A DNA stretch of 64,000 bases, from NCBI GenBank assembly GCA_020444275.1, contig JAHLLG010000003.1, forward strand, positions 248,001-312,000, written 5' to 3'. The position numbers and the translations under genes are program-made. The notes below the pieces were generated by a model. The model saw nothing but the letters and a program-made list of their open reading frames with translations. It did not search any database and was not told the origin of the DNA. The stretch comes from Bacteroidota bacterium. Lineage in GTDB: Bacteria; Bacteroidota; Bacteroidia; Bacteroidales; UBA12077. Numbering within the stretch: position 1 is the stretch's first letter; each line of letters begins with the position of its first letter. This document shows positions 9,423 to 17,180 of the stretch, one piece after another.

Positions 9423-10775
9423 ATGAAAAAAATCTTGGTAATTGATGACGATACATACATATGTAATTTACTTGTAAACTACCTTGAGCAAAATGGATAT
9501 CAGGCAGAGTATTCACTTTCCGGGAAAAAAGGACTTAATTTAATTGAGAAGAAAGAACTGGATTTGATACTATCCGATTTCCGTTTACCGGATTCGGATG
9601 GTATGGAAGTTTTACAAAAAATTAAGGAGTTAAAACCTTATTTGCCAGTTATAATCATGACAGCGTATGCCGATGTGCGTATGGCTGTGAAATTAATCAA
9701 ATCCGGTGCGTTTGATTACGTTACAAAACCAATTCAACCAGAAGAAATTTTGAGTTTAATTAACCGAGCTACAGGTGGCAATAACAATGCTGAAACAAGT
9801 GATACGTTTGGTAAAGATTTCATTGTTGGTAAAAGCCAGGCAATACAGGAAGTTATGCAGCATGTTAAGGTAGTGGCACCAACCGATATAACTGTTCTCA
9901 TTGAAGGAGAAACAGGATCGGGCAAGGAGTATATTGCCAAAGCGATTCATTATGCAAGTAATCGCAGCAAAAAACCTTTTGTTGCAGTTGACTGTGGTGC
10001 TATACCTAAAGAATTGGCAAATAGTGAATTGTTTGGACATATTAAAGGTGCCTTCACAGGAGCAATAAACGATAAAATCGGATTTTTTGAGGAAGCCAAA
10101 GGAGGTACGCTCTTTTTAGACGAAATTGGAAACCTACCATATGAAAACCAGATAAAACTATTAAGAGCATTACAGGAAAGAGTAATTAGTCGTGTAGGAG
10201 ATAATAAGGATATAGAGGTTGATGTAAGGTTGATTGCAGCAACAAATGATGATTTAATTGAACAACTAAAAAACAATGATTTTCGCGAAGACCTATATCA
10301 CCGTATAAATGGATTTAAAATCAAGTTGCCTGCACTACGCGAAAGAGGTGAGGATATACTGGAATTTGCTGAATTTTTTATTGCTAAAGCCAATAAAGCA
10401 TTTAATAAACAAGTAATTTCGTTAGATGAACATGTAAAAGAGCTATTCTTACAATATCAGTGGTATGGTAATATACGTGAACTCCAGAATATTATTAATC
10501 GTGCTGTACTTTTAACACAGGGTCAAGAGATTAACCTCGATGTATTACCACGGGAAATTACACAATTGTCTGATAAGCAAAAAGGTACTGTTTCTGAACA
10601 TTCAGTGCATAATCATGATTTAAAAGAAGCTACTGAAATTACAGAGAAGGAGGTAATAATTGATGCTTTGAAAAAAACAAAGTACAACAAATCTAAAGCG
10701 GCAAAAATACTTAATATCGACCGTAAAACGCTCTATAATAAAATAAAACAGTACGAAATAGAAATTACGAAATAA
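9423..10775 (+). CDS. NtrC/AtoC-type sigma-54-dependent response regulator
   Basis: About 450 residues. A receiver domain (residues 1-120) has acidic residues in VIDDD, the phospho-Asp52 in ILSDFRLPDSDG and a Lys in YVTKPIQP. A sigma-54 AAA+ domain (about 140-370) has Walker A GETGSGKE, the sigma-54-contacting GAFTGA loop near residue 209 and Walker B LFLDEIGNLP. A C-terminal Fis-type HTH (about 405-450) reads NKSKAAKILNIDRKTLYNKI. The domain order and intact GAFTGA mark an active sigma-54 enhancer-binding protein. I prefer the ATG at 9423, giving MKKILVIDDD, over 9408. It follows the hybrid kinase and is the best candidate to bind the 17-bp palindromes found downstream. Confidence 0.95.
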   Translation: MKKILVIDDDTYICNLLVNYLEQNGYQAEYSLSGKKGLNLIEKKELDLILSDFRLPDSDGMEVLQKIKELKPYLPVIIMTAYADVRMAVKLIKSGAFDYVTKPIQPEEILSLINRATGGNNNAETSDTFGKDFIVGKSQAIQEVMQHVKVVAPTDITVLIEGETGSGKEYIAKAIHYASNRSKKPFVAVDCGAIPKELANSELFGHIKGAFTGAINDKIGFFEEAKGGTLFLDEIGNLPYENQIKLLRALQERVISRVGDNKDIEVDVRLIAATNDDLIEQLKNNDFREDLYHRINGFKIKLPALRERGEDILEFAEFFIAKANKAFNKQVISLDEHVKELFLQYQWYGNIRELQNIINRAVLLTQGQEINLDVLPREITQLSDKQKGTVSEHSVHNHDLKEATEITEKEVIIDALKKTKYNKSKAAKILNIDRKTLYNKIKQYEIEITK

Positions 10776-10810
10776 CAAAACTATACTGCATCATCATTTC
10801 GATTATTAGT

Positions 10811-10846
10811 TGTGGAATCTCATCGCAACTGTGGATTTAATCTACA
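10811..10846. promoter_or_regulatory. paired 17-bp palindromic activator sites before the BON/encapsulin operon
   Basis: Two 17-mers, TGTGGAATCTCATCGCA (10811-10827) and TGTGGATTTAATCTACA (10830-10846), have centres 19 bp apart. The second is a clear dyad (TGTGG-N7-CTACA). They lie about 90-115 bp upstream of the -24-like box at 10925, where enhancer-binding proteins of sigma-54 systems usually sit. The motif recurs at other promoters in the window. Confidence 0.6.
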
Positions 10847-10924
10847 CTTTTTTATCTGTTTATTTACTTTCCAACAAGCTATATCTGTCATTGTTTAAGT
10901 CTTTTAGGTTTTATCGTCGAAAAA

Positions 10925-10940
10925 TGGCATGAGTTTTCCA
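10925..10940 (+). promoter_or_regulatory. sigma-54-like promoter of the BON/SOD/encapsulin operon
   Basis: TGGCATG followed by TTTTCC: GG, ten bases, then CC instead of the consensus GC. The -24 half is good and the -12 half has one mismatch. It lies about 68 bp upstream of the preferred start at 10994. The paired upstream sites support it. Confidence 0.5.
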
Positions 10941-10993
10941 ATATAATATCAAAAAAAAAGTAAAATATAATGGTTAAAATAAAAACTCAGGTT

Positions 10994-12487
10994 ATGAAAC
11001 TTTTAAAATCACTTCTAATTAGTTTAATTTTTTTAATGGCCATAAACGTTTATGGTCAAGAAACTGCTGTTCCTTCCGATAAGGAAGTAAGCTACGCAGT
11101 AGAACAAGAAATGCTTTTTAATAAAACAACTTCTTCGCATTTAATTGATGTATCAACCGTGAATGGAATTGTCACTTTATCCGGACAAGTAAATAACATG
11201 CTGGAAATGGATAAAGCTGTGCAAATTGCACGAACGGTTAAAGGAGTTAGAGGTGTAATAAACCAAATCGAAGTTCTTGCTCCCGACAGATCAAATGACC
11301 AATTAGAAAAAGATATTACGGAGGCTCTAGTTCGCGATCCGGCTACAGAAGCGTTTGAGATAACCGTTGATGCAAATAACGGTGTAGTTACACTCAACGG
11401 ATTGGTTGAATCGTGGCAGGAGAAAAGACTTGCAGGTTATGTAGTTAAAGGTGTCATCGGAGTTAAAGGAATCAAAAATCAAATTACTGTAGATACTAAA
11501 TCCAGAAGATCTGATGCTGATATTAAAAATGACATAAAAAAAACAATTAATAACGATGTTCGAATAGATGGTGCTTTAATAGATGTTGAAGTTATTGAAG
11601 GACGAGTTTATTTAAGTGGTGTTGTTGGCAGTGCTAACGAACGAGTTGTTGCAAATGCAGTTGCATGGACAAATGGTGTAGTGGCTGTTGACGATTCTGA
11701 TATTAAAATTAAAGACTGGGCCAGAAACGAAAATCTTCGAATGCAGAAGTATAATATAAGAACAGATATAGAAATTAAGGATGCCATTCTGGATGCGTTC
11801 TCATACGATCCGCGAGTGTCATCTTTCACACCTGATGTATCGGTTAGCAACGGCGAGGTTACGCTTTCTGGAAAGGTAAGTAACTTAAAAGCCAAAAGAG
11901 CCGCCGAAAGCGATGCTAAAAATATTGTAGGCGTTGTTAGCGTGAAAAATTACATAAAAGTAAGAACTGCAAACATCCCAGATAATGAGGATCTTACAAT
12001 GAATATACACAATGCTTTGCTACGCGATCCTATGATCGATCGATGGAATATTGAAGTAACTGCAAATAACGGTGTTGTGTATTTGGATGGAATGGTAGAT
12101 TCTTATTACGATAAATTTCATATCGAAGATATAGCATCCAAGGAAAAAGGTGTTGTGGCTATCGAAAATAATATAAAAATTCGTGATGATAATGATTATC
12201 ACTATTACGACTACTACGATTGGAATTCATATTACCCTATTTATCAGGTTGACACAAGAACAGCTTATATCGACGATGAAACATTGAAAAAGGATATTGA
12301 AGATCGCTTATGGTGGTCGCCTTATGTTAACCAGGACGAAATTACGGTTAAAGTTGATAACGGAACAGCTATCTTAAGTGGTACCGTGGAAACCAGAAGA
12401 GAGAAAAAACAAGCATTAGTTAATGCTTTAGAAGCTGGTCCCAAAGATGTGGTTAACAATATAGCAGTACAAAAATTTGAAAAGTAG
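10994..12487 (+). CDS. periplasmic protein with six BON domains
   Basis: About 497 residues from the preferred ATG at 10994, which puts a signal peptide (MKLLKSLLISLIFLMAINVYGQ) at the N-terminus. The track start at 10970 adds eight residues. After the signal come six repeats of about 70 residues, each with the BON pattern of a helix, ITVxxNNGVVTLxG, then a helix and GVxxVxNxI. The last two are separated by a Tyr-rich linker (YYDYYDWNSYYP). BON domains occur in OsmY and related envelope proteins and are thought to bind phospholipid or protein under osmotic or envelope stress. Most BON proteins have one to three copies, so six is high. It leads a five- or six-gene run with SDR, SOD, ferritin-like protein, encapsulin and PfkB. 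Confidence 0.9.
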   Translation: MKLLKSLLISLIFLMAINVYGQETAVPSDKEVSYAVEQEMLFNKTTSSHLIDVSTVNGIVTLSGQVNNMLEMDKAVQIARTVKGVRGVINQIEVLAPDRSNDQLEKDITEALVRDPATEAFEITVDANNGVVTLNGLVESWQEKRLAGYVVKGVIGVKGIKNQITVDTKSRRSDADIKNDIKKTINNDVRIDGALIDVEVIEGRVYLSGVVGSANERVVANAVAWTNGVVAVDDSDIKIKDWARNENLRMQKYNIRTDIEIKDAILDAFSYDPRVSSFTPDVSVSNGEVTLSGKVSNLKAKRAAESDAKNIVGVVSVKNYIKVRTANIPDNEDLTMNIHNALLRDPMIDRWNIEVTANNGVVYLDGMVDSYYDKFHIEDIASKEKGVVAIENNIKIRDDNDYHYYDYYDWNSYYPIYQVDTRTAYIDDETLKKDIEDRLWWSPYVNQDEITVKVDNGTAILSGTVETRREKKQALVNALEAGPKDVVNNIAVQKFEK

Positions 12488-12511
12488 AATCTTAATAAAA
12501 TATACGATTAT

Positions 12512-13276
12512 ATGGAACGATTAAAAAACAAAACAGCGATTATTACAGGAGGATCTGGAGGAATTGGTAAAGCAACCGCAAAAATCTTTACACAGGAAGG
12601 AGCTAAGGTTTTATTAGTAGACGTTGATAAAGATTCGCTTATCAAAGCAAAAGAAGAAATTGGAAGTTCAAATATAGATTATGTTGTTGCTGATGTAACA
12701 AATAGTAAAGATGTTGCAAATTATGCCAAGGTTGCAAAAGATTACCTGGGTAACGTAGATATTTTCTTTAATAATGCGGGTGTTGAAGGTCAGGTAAAAC
12801 CTATAACCGAGTACCCCGAAGAGGAATTCCAAAAGGTAATTGATGTAAATGTAAAAGGTGTTTGGCTTGGATTAAAACATATTATTCCATTAATGAATGG
12901 TGCGAAGGGTGGTAGTATTATTATTACATCTTCGGTTGCCGGATTAATGGGAACAGCAAATGTATCCCCGTATGTAGCAAGTAAGCACGCAACCATTGGA
13001 ATAATGAAAAGTGTTGCACTAGAATGTGCTCCTAAAAAAATTAGAGTAAATACGATCAATCCATCACCAGTTGATAACAGGATGATGCGCTCGCTTGAAG
13101 ACGGTTTTGCTCCGGGTAAAGCCGATGAAGCAAAAAAATCATTTGAGCAGGCAATTCCTTTGGGAAGATATGCAGAATCCGAAGAGATAGGAGATTTAGC
13201 ATTATTCCTTGCAAGTGATGAAAGTAAATTCATTACAGGTACAGTAATGACAATAGATGGAGGAATGACTGCGTAA
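12512..13276 (+). CDS. short-chain dehydrogenase/reductase (SDR)
   Basis: A 254-residue classical SDR. It has the cofactor-binding TGGSGGIG near the N-terminus, the NNAG motif, a catalytic Ser in IIITSSVAG and the YVASK pair near residue 155. The C-terminal MTIDGGMTA is typical of the family. It probably oxidises or reduces an alcohol or keto group using NAD(P); the substrate is unknown. It begins 24 bp after the BON gene and precedes the SOD gene by 32 bp, so it is likely co-transcribed with the stress and encapsulin genes. Confidence 0.92.
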   Translation: MERLKNKTAIITGGSGGIGKATAKIFTQEGAKVLLVDVDKDSLIKAKEEIGSSNIDYVVADVTNSKDVANYAKVAKDYLGNVDIFFNNAGVEGQVKPITEYPEEEFQKVIDVNVKGVWLGLKHIIPLMNGAKGGSIIITSSVAGLMGTANVSPYVASKHATIGIMKSVALECAPKKIRVNTINPSPVDNRMMRSLEDGFAPGKADEAKKSFEQAIPLGRYAESEEIGDLALFLASDESKFITGTVMTIDGGMTA

Positions 13277-13308
13277 GAATTAGATTTTAACATAAAATAT
13301 AAATTATT

Positions 13309-13911
13309 ATGGCTTTTAAATTACCAGAACTAGGATTCGATTACGATGCATTAGAACCATATATCGATGCACAAACCATGGAAATTCACCATTCGAAACA
13401 CCATGCAGGATATTTGAAAAAGTTCAATGCAGCGATAGAAGGAACTGAACTCGAAGAGATGAAACCTTCCGATATTTTTGCCGAAGTATCAAAATACAAT
13501 GATGCAGTAAGAAATAACGGAGGTGGATTTTTTAATCATGCTCTTTTTTGGAAGTTTTTAACTCCAAATGCTCACGAAAATCTGGATAAAGATTTGGCTG
13601 ATGCCATTACCAAATATTTTGGTTCGCTGGAAAATTTAAAAGAAGAGTTTTCTAATGCGGCAGCCACACAATTTGGATCTGGTTGGGCATGGTTACTAAA
13701 AAAAGATGATGGAGAATTGGTAGTAACATCTTCTCCTAATCAGGATAATCCGTTAATGGATATTGCACCCATAAAAGGTACGCCTATCTTATGTATTGAT
13801 GTATGGGAACATGCTTATTATTTAAAATATCAAAATAAAAGACCCGATTACATTCAGGCATTTTGGAAGGTAGTGAATTGGGACAAAGTAGCAGAATTGT
13901 ATCACAAATAA
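13309..13911 (+). CDS. Fe/Mn superoxide dismutase
   Basis: 200 residues, normal length for the family. Metal ligands are visible in [12 protein letters not shown], in [10 protein letters not shown] and in the signature [18 protein letters not shown] is also present. It converts superoxide to peroxide and oxygen. There is no signal peptide, so it is cytoplasmic. It sits 12 bp before the encapsulated-ferritin gene. The C-terminus ends in VAELYHK with no encapsulin-type targeting tail, so packaging in the shell is not evident. Iron and manganese forms cannot be told apart safely here. Confidence 0.95.
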   Translation: MAFKLPELGFDYDALEPYIDAQTMEIHHSKHHAGYLKKFNAAIEGTELEEMKPSDIFAEVSKYNDAVRNNGGGFFNHALFWKFLTPNAHENLDKDLADAITKYFGSLENLKEEFSNAAATQFGSGWAWLLKKDDGELVVTSSPNQDNPLMDIAPIKGTPILCIDVWEHAYYLKYQNKRPDYIQAFWKVVNWDKVAELYHK

Positions 13912-13923
13912 AAACAAAATAAA

Positions 13924-14214
13924 ATGAAAGATTATCACGAAAATCCGGAAAAATTAAGTTCAGAAACAAGAGATTTTACTCGGGCACTTAATTCGTTAAA
14001 AGAAGAAATCGAAGCCATTGATTGGTATCAGCAACGTATGGATGTTGCATCCGATCAGCAACTTAAGAAAATTTTAAAGCATAACCGAGACGAAGAGATG
14101 GAACACGCTTGTATGGTCTTGGAATGGTTGAGAAGAAACATGGACAGTTGGGACAGTATGCTTAAAACTTATCTTTTTACCGAAAAAGAAATTACTAAAA
14201 TTGAAGATGAATAA
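13924..14214 (+). CDS. encapsulated ferritin-like protein (EncFtn family)
   Basis: 96 residues, the size of EncFtn proteins, which are half-ferritins whose iron site forms only when two subunits pair. The body matches the family layout: SSETRDFTRALNSLKEEIEAIDWY, then HNRDEEMEHACMVLEWLRR, with the Glu and Glu-x-x-His residues expected for the di-iron site. These proteins oxidise Fe(II) and deliver it into an encapsulin shell. The shell gene follows after 111 bp. EncFtn proteins normally end in a shell-targeting peptide of the LTVGSL type. Here the C-terminus is LFTEKEITKIEDE, and I see no such motif. Confidence 0.88.
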   Translation: MKDYHENPEKLSSETRDFTRALNSLKEEIEAIDWYQQRMDVASDQQLKKILKHNRDEEMEHACMVLEWLRRNMDSWDSMLKTYLFTEKEITKIEDE

Positions 14215-14259
14215 CTTAGTATTTACTAAGGTAAAAACGAAAACTAAATGAATAATCTA

Positions 14260-14288
14260 GCAGCATAGCTTCAATAAAAGCTATCTGC
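14260..14288 (+). other. RNA hairpin between cargo and shell genes
   Basis: An 11-bp stem (gcagcatagctt against aagctatctgc, one bulged C) closes a 6-nt loop in the 111-bp spacer between the ferritin-like and encapsulin genes. No T-run follows, so it is not a normal terminator. It may affect mRNA processing or stability and set a different shell level from the cargo. Confidence 0.4.
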
Positions 14289-14325
14289 CAGGTTAATCTA
14301 CTAATCTTTAAAAAACACAAATAAA

Positions 14326-15126
14326 ATGAATATTTTAAAGAAACAGATAGCGCCTTTATCTGATAAGGCGTGGAAAGAGATAACAGATCAATCATCAGAG
14401 ATATTTAATATTTACCTTACCGCCAGAAACTTTGTCGATATTGATGGCCCAAATGGATTAGAATATGGAGGTGTTTCTACTGGTAGATTACTACAAACCG
14501 GTAAGGAGATTAAAGAAGGTGTAAACTTTGGCTTGCGTGAAATAATGCCACTTGTAGAAATACGTAAACCTTTTGAACTAGACATTTGGGAAATGGACAA
14601 TGTTGAACGTGGTGCTTTAGATGTAGATATGGATCCGGTGGTTAAAGCTGCCAAACAGGTAGCACTTTTCGAAGAGGATTTAATCTATAAAGGATTCAAG
14701 GAAGGAAACGTTCTGGGACTTGAGAAAAGCTCAATACACCCCAAGGTTACTTTACCTGGAGATCCAAAGAAAGTATTGAAAGTAATTGGTGAACAGGTAA
14801 CTAACTTCGAAAAACATGGTGTGGAAGGACCATTTACTCTTGTTGTTAACGATAAAAAATGGCAGGAACTGGCTAGTTTAGAAAATGGTTATCCATTAGT
14901 TAAGCAATTAGAAGAGGTAATTAATGTAAAAGTGTCTATCAATCATGGAAATTATAAATCATTCTTGATTTCAGAACGCGGTGGCGATTTTGAATTGTCT
15001 ATCGGGCAGGATATTTCTATTGGTTATGATAGTCATGATTCTGAAAAAGTAAAGCTATATTTTACCGAATCATTTACCTTCAGAGTAATTAGTCCTGAAG
15101 CAGTAATTGTTTTAGAAAATTCATAG
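14326..15126 (+). CDS. family 1 encapsulin shell protein (Linocin-M18-like)
   Basis: 266 residues, normal for family 1 encapsulins with the HK97-type fold. Family hallmarks are the N-terminal LSDKAWKEITDQ, then YLTARNFVDIDGPNG and GLREIMPLVEIRKPFELDIWEMDNVERGA, and the C-terminal LYFTESFTFRVISPEA. Subunits self-assemble into a protein compartment that encloses cargo, here most likely the ferritin-like protein directly upstream, giving iron storage away from superoxide chemistry. It lies between the ferritin-like gene and pfkB. Its context with SOD points to oxidative or dormancy stress. The call is firm; the cargo assignment is by position. Confidence 0.95.
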   Translation: MNILKKQIAPLSDKAWKEITDQSSEIFNIYLTARNFVDIDGPNGLEYGGVSTGRLLQTGKEIKEGVNFGLREIMPLVEIRKPFELDIWEMDNVERGALDVDMDPVVKAAKQVALFEEDLIYKGFKEGNVLGLEKSSIHPKVTLPGDPKKVLKVIGEQVTNFEKHGVEGPFTLVVNDKKWQELASLENGYPLVKQLEEVINVKVSINHGNYKSFLISERGGDFELSIGQDISIGYDSHDSEKVKLYFTESFTFRVISPEAVIVLENS

Positions 15127-15130
15127 TAGC

Positions 15131-16069
15131 ATGAAAGTTCTTACAATAACCATGAATCCTGTTATCGATAAAACTACAACAGCAGAAATGGTTATGCCAC
15201 ATAAAAAGATCAGATGTCAATCTCCAACTTACGAACCGGGTGGTGGGGGAATTAATGTCTCCCGGGCCATCCATAAGTTGGGAGGATCATCTGTTGCATG
15301 GTACATAGCGGGTGGAAAGAGTGGAGACTTGCTTAACGAACTTCTGGAACAAGAAGGGATTGAACAAAGAATGTTTAATTCAGGAAAAGATATTAGAGAG
15401 AATCTTTTGGTTTACAGCAAAAGTACAAACGAAAATTACAGGATTACCATGGCGGGTCCTGAAATGGAAGAAGAAAACTGGAAGAAGATTCTAAAAGAGC
15501 TTAAAAACCTGAGTAATACACCTGAATATATTGTAGCCAGCGGAAGCCTACCTCCTGGAGTACCAGACAATTTTTATGCACAAATAGCAAAAATTTCAAA
15601 GGATATTAATTCTAAGATGATTTTAGATACATCAGGTGAACCTTTAAAGTTAGCACTGGATGAAGGTGTTTATATGATCAAACCCAATTTAAATGAATTA
15701 GCCTTTTTATTAAATAAGAACGATCTGACAGGAATGGAAATAGAGGAGGTAGCTCATCAGTTTATTGAAAATGGTAGCTGTCAACTGCTAACTGTTTCTT
15801 TAGGTGCAAAAGGAGCAATGCTTGCTAGCAGGGAAAATCTGATTGAGTATTTTGTTCCACCGGTTATGCCGGTAAGAAGTTCTGTTGGAGCCGGTGATTC
15901 TATGATAGCCGGAATTTTGGTTGGGCTTATGAAAGATTTTTGGGGATCACAAGCAGTTCAGTATGGTGTTGCTGCAGGAACAGCTGCTACAATGACAGGT
16001 GGATCCAAACTTTGTACAAAAGAGGATACTGACAAGATATATGACTGGGTTAAAACCTACAGGTGTTAA
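15131..16069 (+). CDS. pfkB: 6-phosphofructokinase, PfkB type
   Basis: 312 residues of the ribokinase/PfkB family. It has an N-terminal substrate-binding segment ending EPGGGGINVSRAIHKLGG, then ASGSLPPGVP, LVKPN-like MIKPNLNELA and the catalytic GAGDSM near the C-terminus. Similarity in layout to E. coli PfkB is strong over the whole length, favouring fructose-6-phosphate over fructose-1-phosphate as substrate, though tagatose-6-phosphate kinase activity cannot be excluded. It begins 4 bp after encapsulin and so is in the same transcript. Its stop overlaps the convergent methyltransferase gene by four bases. Confidence 0.85.
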   Translation: MKVLTITMNPVIDKTTTAEMVMPHKKIRCQSPTYEPGGGGINVSRAIHKLGGSSVAWYIAGGKSGDLLNELLEQEGIEQRMFNSGKDIRENLLVYSKSTNENYRITMAGPEMEEENWKKILKELKNLSNTPEYIVASGSLPPGVPDNFYAQIAKISKDINSKMILDTSGEPLKLALDEGVYMIKPNLNELAFLLNKNDLTGMEIEEVAHQFIENGSCQLLTVSLGAKGAMLASRENLIEYFVPPVMPVRSSVGAGDSMIAGILVGLMKDFWGSQAVQYGVAAGTAATMTGGSKLCTKEDTDKIYDWVKTYRC

Positions 16070-16866
16070 ATGTTTTGGCTAACACTTAAGTAGTGTTTTG
16101 AATAGTTTAACAAATGCTTGTCTTCGCAGTGATCCATAATGAAATTAAACCATTGTTTTTTTAGATTTGGTTTAAGATTATTGTAAAGATTCATATTTTC
16201 TCCAAAAAGACCCTCAATTCCAATCAGATGAAGTGGTTTTAAACCTGCTTCTTCAATAAACGGATTAATTTCTTCGGAAAACGAAAAGTAAGCATTGGTA
16301 AACCACTCTGTACCTTCCACAAAATTTTTGTCGGTACCTGTTTCCCATAGACTAAATACTCCTTGTTTTTCCTGAATTCCTTCCGGATTATTTTTTAGTC
16401 CGTAAAGCATAGCTGCTGTCCTTGACATAAATGCACTAAAAATATAACCACCTCTTTTTACATATTTTTTGGCATTCTTTAATATTTTTATTCTGTTATC
16501 TTTTTTTGTTAAATGATATAAGGGTCCCAGAATTAAAACCGCATCCCATAGTTCTTTTTTCCATATACCAGCGTCAAGTGCATTCGATACAGAACTGTAA
16601 AGAATATTTTGATGATTTTTTACTTTCTCGTGTGTGAGTTTTATATTATTTTCCGATAAATCATTCAATCCTAATTGGAATCCCTTTTTTAATAAAATCT
16701 CAGCGTATGTTCCGGTTCCACAGGCAATATCAAGAATTTTATCACCCGTTTTTAAATACTTTTCTATGTACTTCAGTGTTATTGGAATCTCAAACGGATT
16801 ATTCTTAAGTCGTTGATCTTCGAAAAATATGTGACTATCATAGTATTGTTCTACATCATTATTCAT
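16066..16866 (-). CDS. class I SAM-dependent methyltransferase
   Basis: 266 residues. The SAM-binding motif I is ILDIACGTGTYAEILLKKG (about residues 41-59), followed by the acidic NDLSENN and a motif IV region WDAVLILGPLYHL. The C-terminal half is less conserved and probably binds the acceptor, which is unknown. It converges on pfkB. Its upstream gap holds a TGGCATG box about 43 bp from the start codon and a palindrome shared with the divergent GH127-like gene. Confidence 0.85.
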   Translation of the reverse strand: MNNDVEQYYDSHIFFEDQRLKNNPFEIPITLKYIEKYLKTGDKILDIACGTGTYAEILLKKGFQLGLNDLSENNIKLTHEKVKNHQNILYSSVSNALDAGIWKKELWDAVLILGPLYHLTKKDNRIKILKNAKKYVKRGGYIFSAFMSRTAAMLYGLKNNPEGIQEKQGVFSLWETGTDKNFVEGTEWFTNAYFSFSEEINPFIEEAGLKPLHLIGIEGLFGENMNLYNNLKPNLKKQWFNFIMDHCEDKHLLNYSKHYLSVSQNI

Positions 16867-16896
16867 AACGTAAATTATTAGTACAACTATACATAA

Positions 16897-16911
16897 CCTA
16901 ATAACATGCCA
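16897..16911 (-). promoter_or_regulatory. sigma-54-like box upstream of methyltransferase
   Basis: Read on the minus strand, TTGGCATG is followed, ten bases after its GG, by GG instead of GC. It lies about 43 bp before the methyltransferase start. The -24 half matches the boxes before several other genes here; the -12 half is imperfect. Confidence 0.4.
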
Positions 16912-17024
16912 ATAATAGATATTCGATCCGAAGTCTGATGTAGTTTCTAAGCAGTGATGGTTTTATCTAAAAATATCTGAATGCTAAACAAAATGTGTAA
17001 TTGAGGATTGTATGCACATAAAAC

Positions 17025-17041
17025 TGAGGATTTTTTCCCCA
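17025..17041. promoter_or_regulatory. 17-bp palindromic site between divergent genes
   Basis: TGAGGATTTTTTCCCCA fits the recurring TGNGG-N7-CCNCA pattern with one arm mismatch. A right half-site ending CCACG follows 18 bp on (17043-17059). The centre is about 98 bp from the -24-like box of the GH127-like gene and about 123 bp from that of the methyltransferase, so it could serve both. The rest of the 314-bp gap shows nothing else. Confidence 0.5.
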
Positions 17042-17129
17042 CAAAGTATTAATTCCACGTGAGAAAGAAATAAAGATGATATATTAAAATATTGATTAGT
17101 AGCATAGTGCACTTTTCGCCTGATATTTT

Positions 17130-17145
17130 TGGTATTCATCTTGGA
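17130..17145 (+). promoter_or_regulatory. sigma-54-like promoter upstream of GH127-like gene
   Basis: TTGGTAT, then TTGG with GG-N10-GG spacing: one mismatch to GG-N10-GC. It lies about 50 bp before the start codon. Confidence 0.45.
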
Positions 17146-17180
17146 GTTATTCAACCAGATAACATTGAAAAAAGAAGCAT

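Noticed and set aside
9734-10276. Overlapping minus-strand ORFs inside the NtrC-type gene
   Set aside because: Shadows of a gene with clear domains; no independent motif.
12790-13293. 167-residue minus-strand ORF over the SDR gene
   Set aside because: Antisense shadow; low complexity in Ser, Pro and Ile and no domain.
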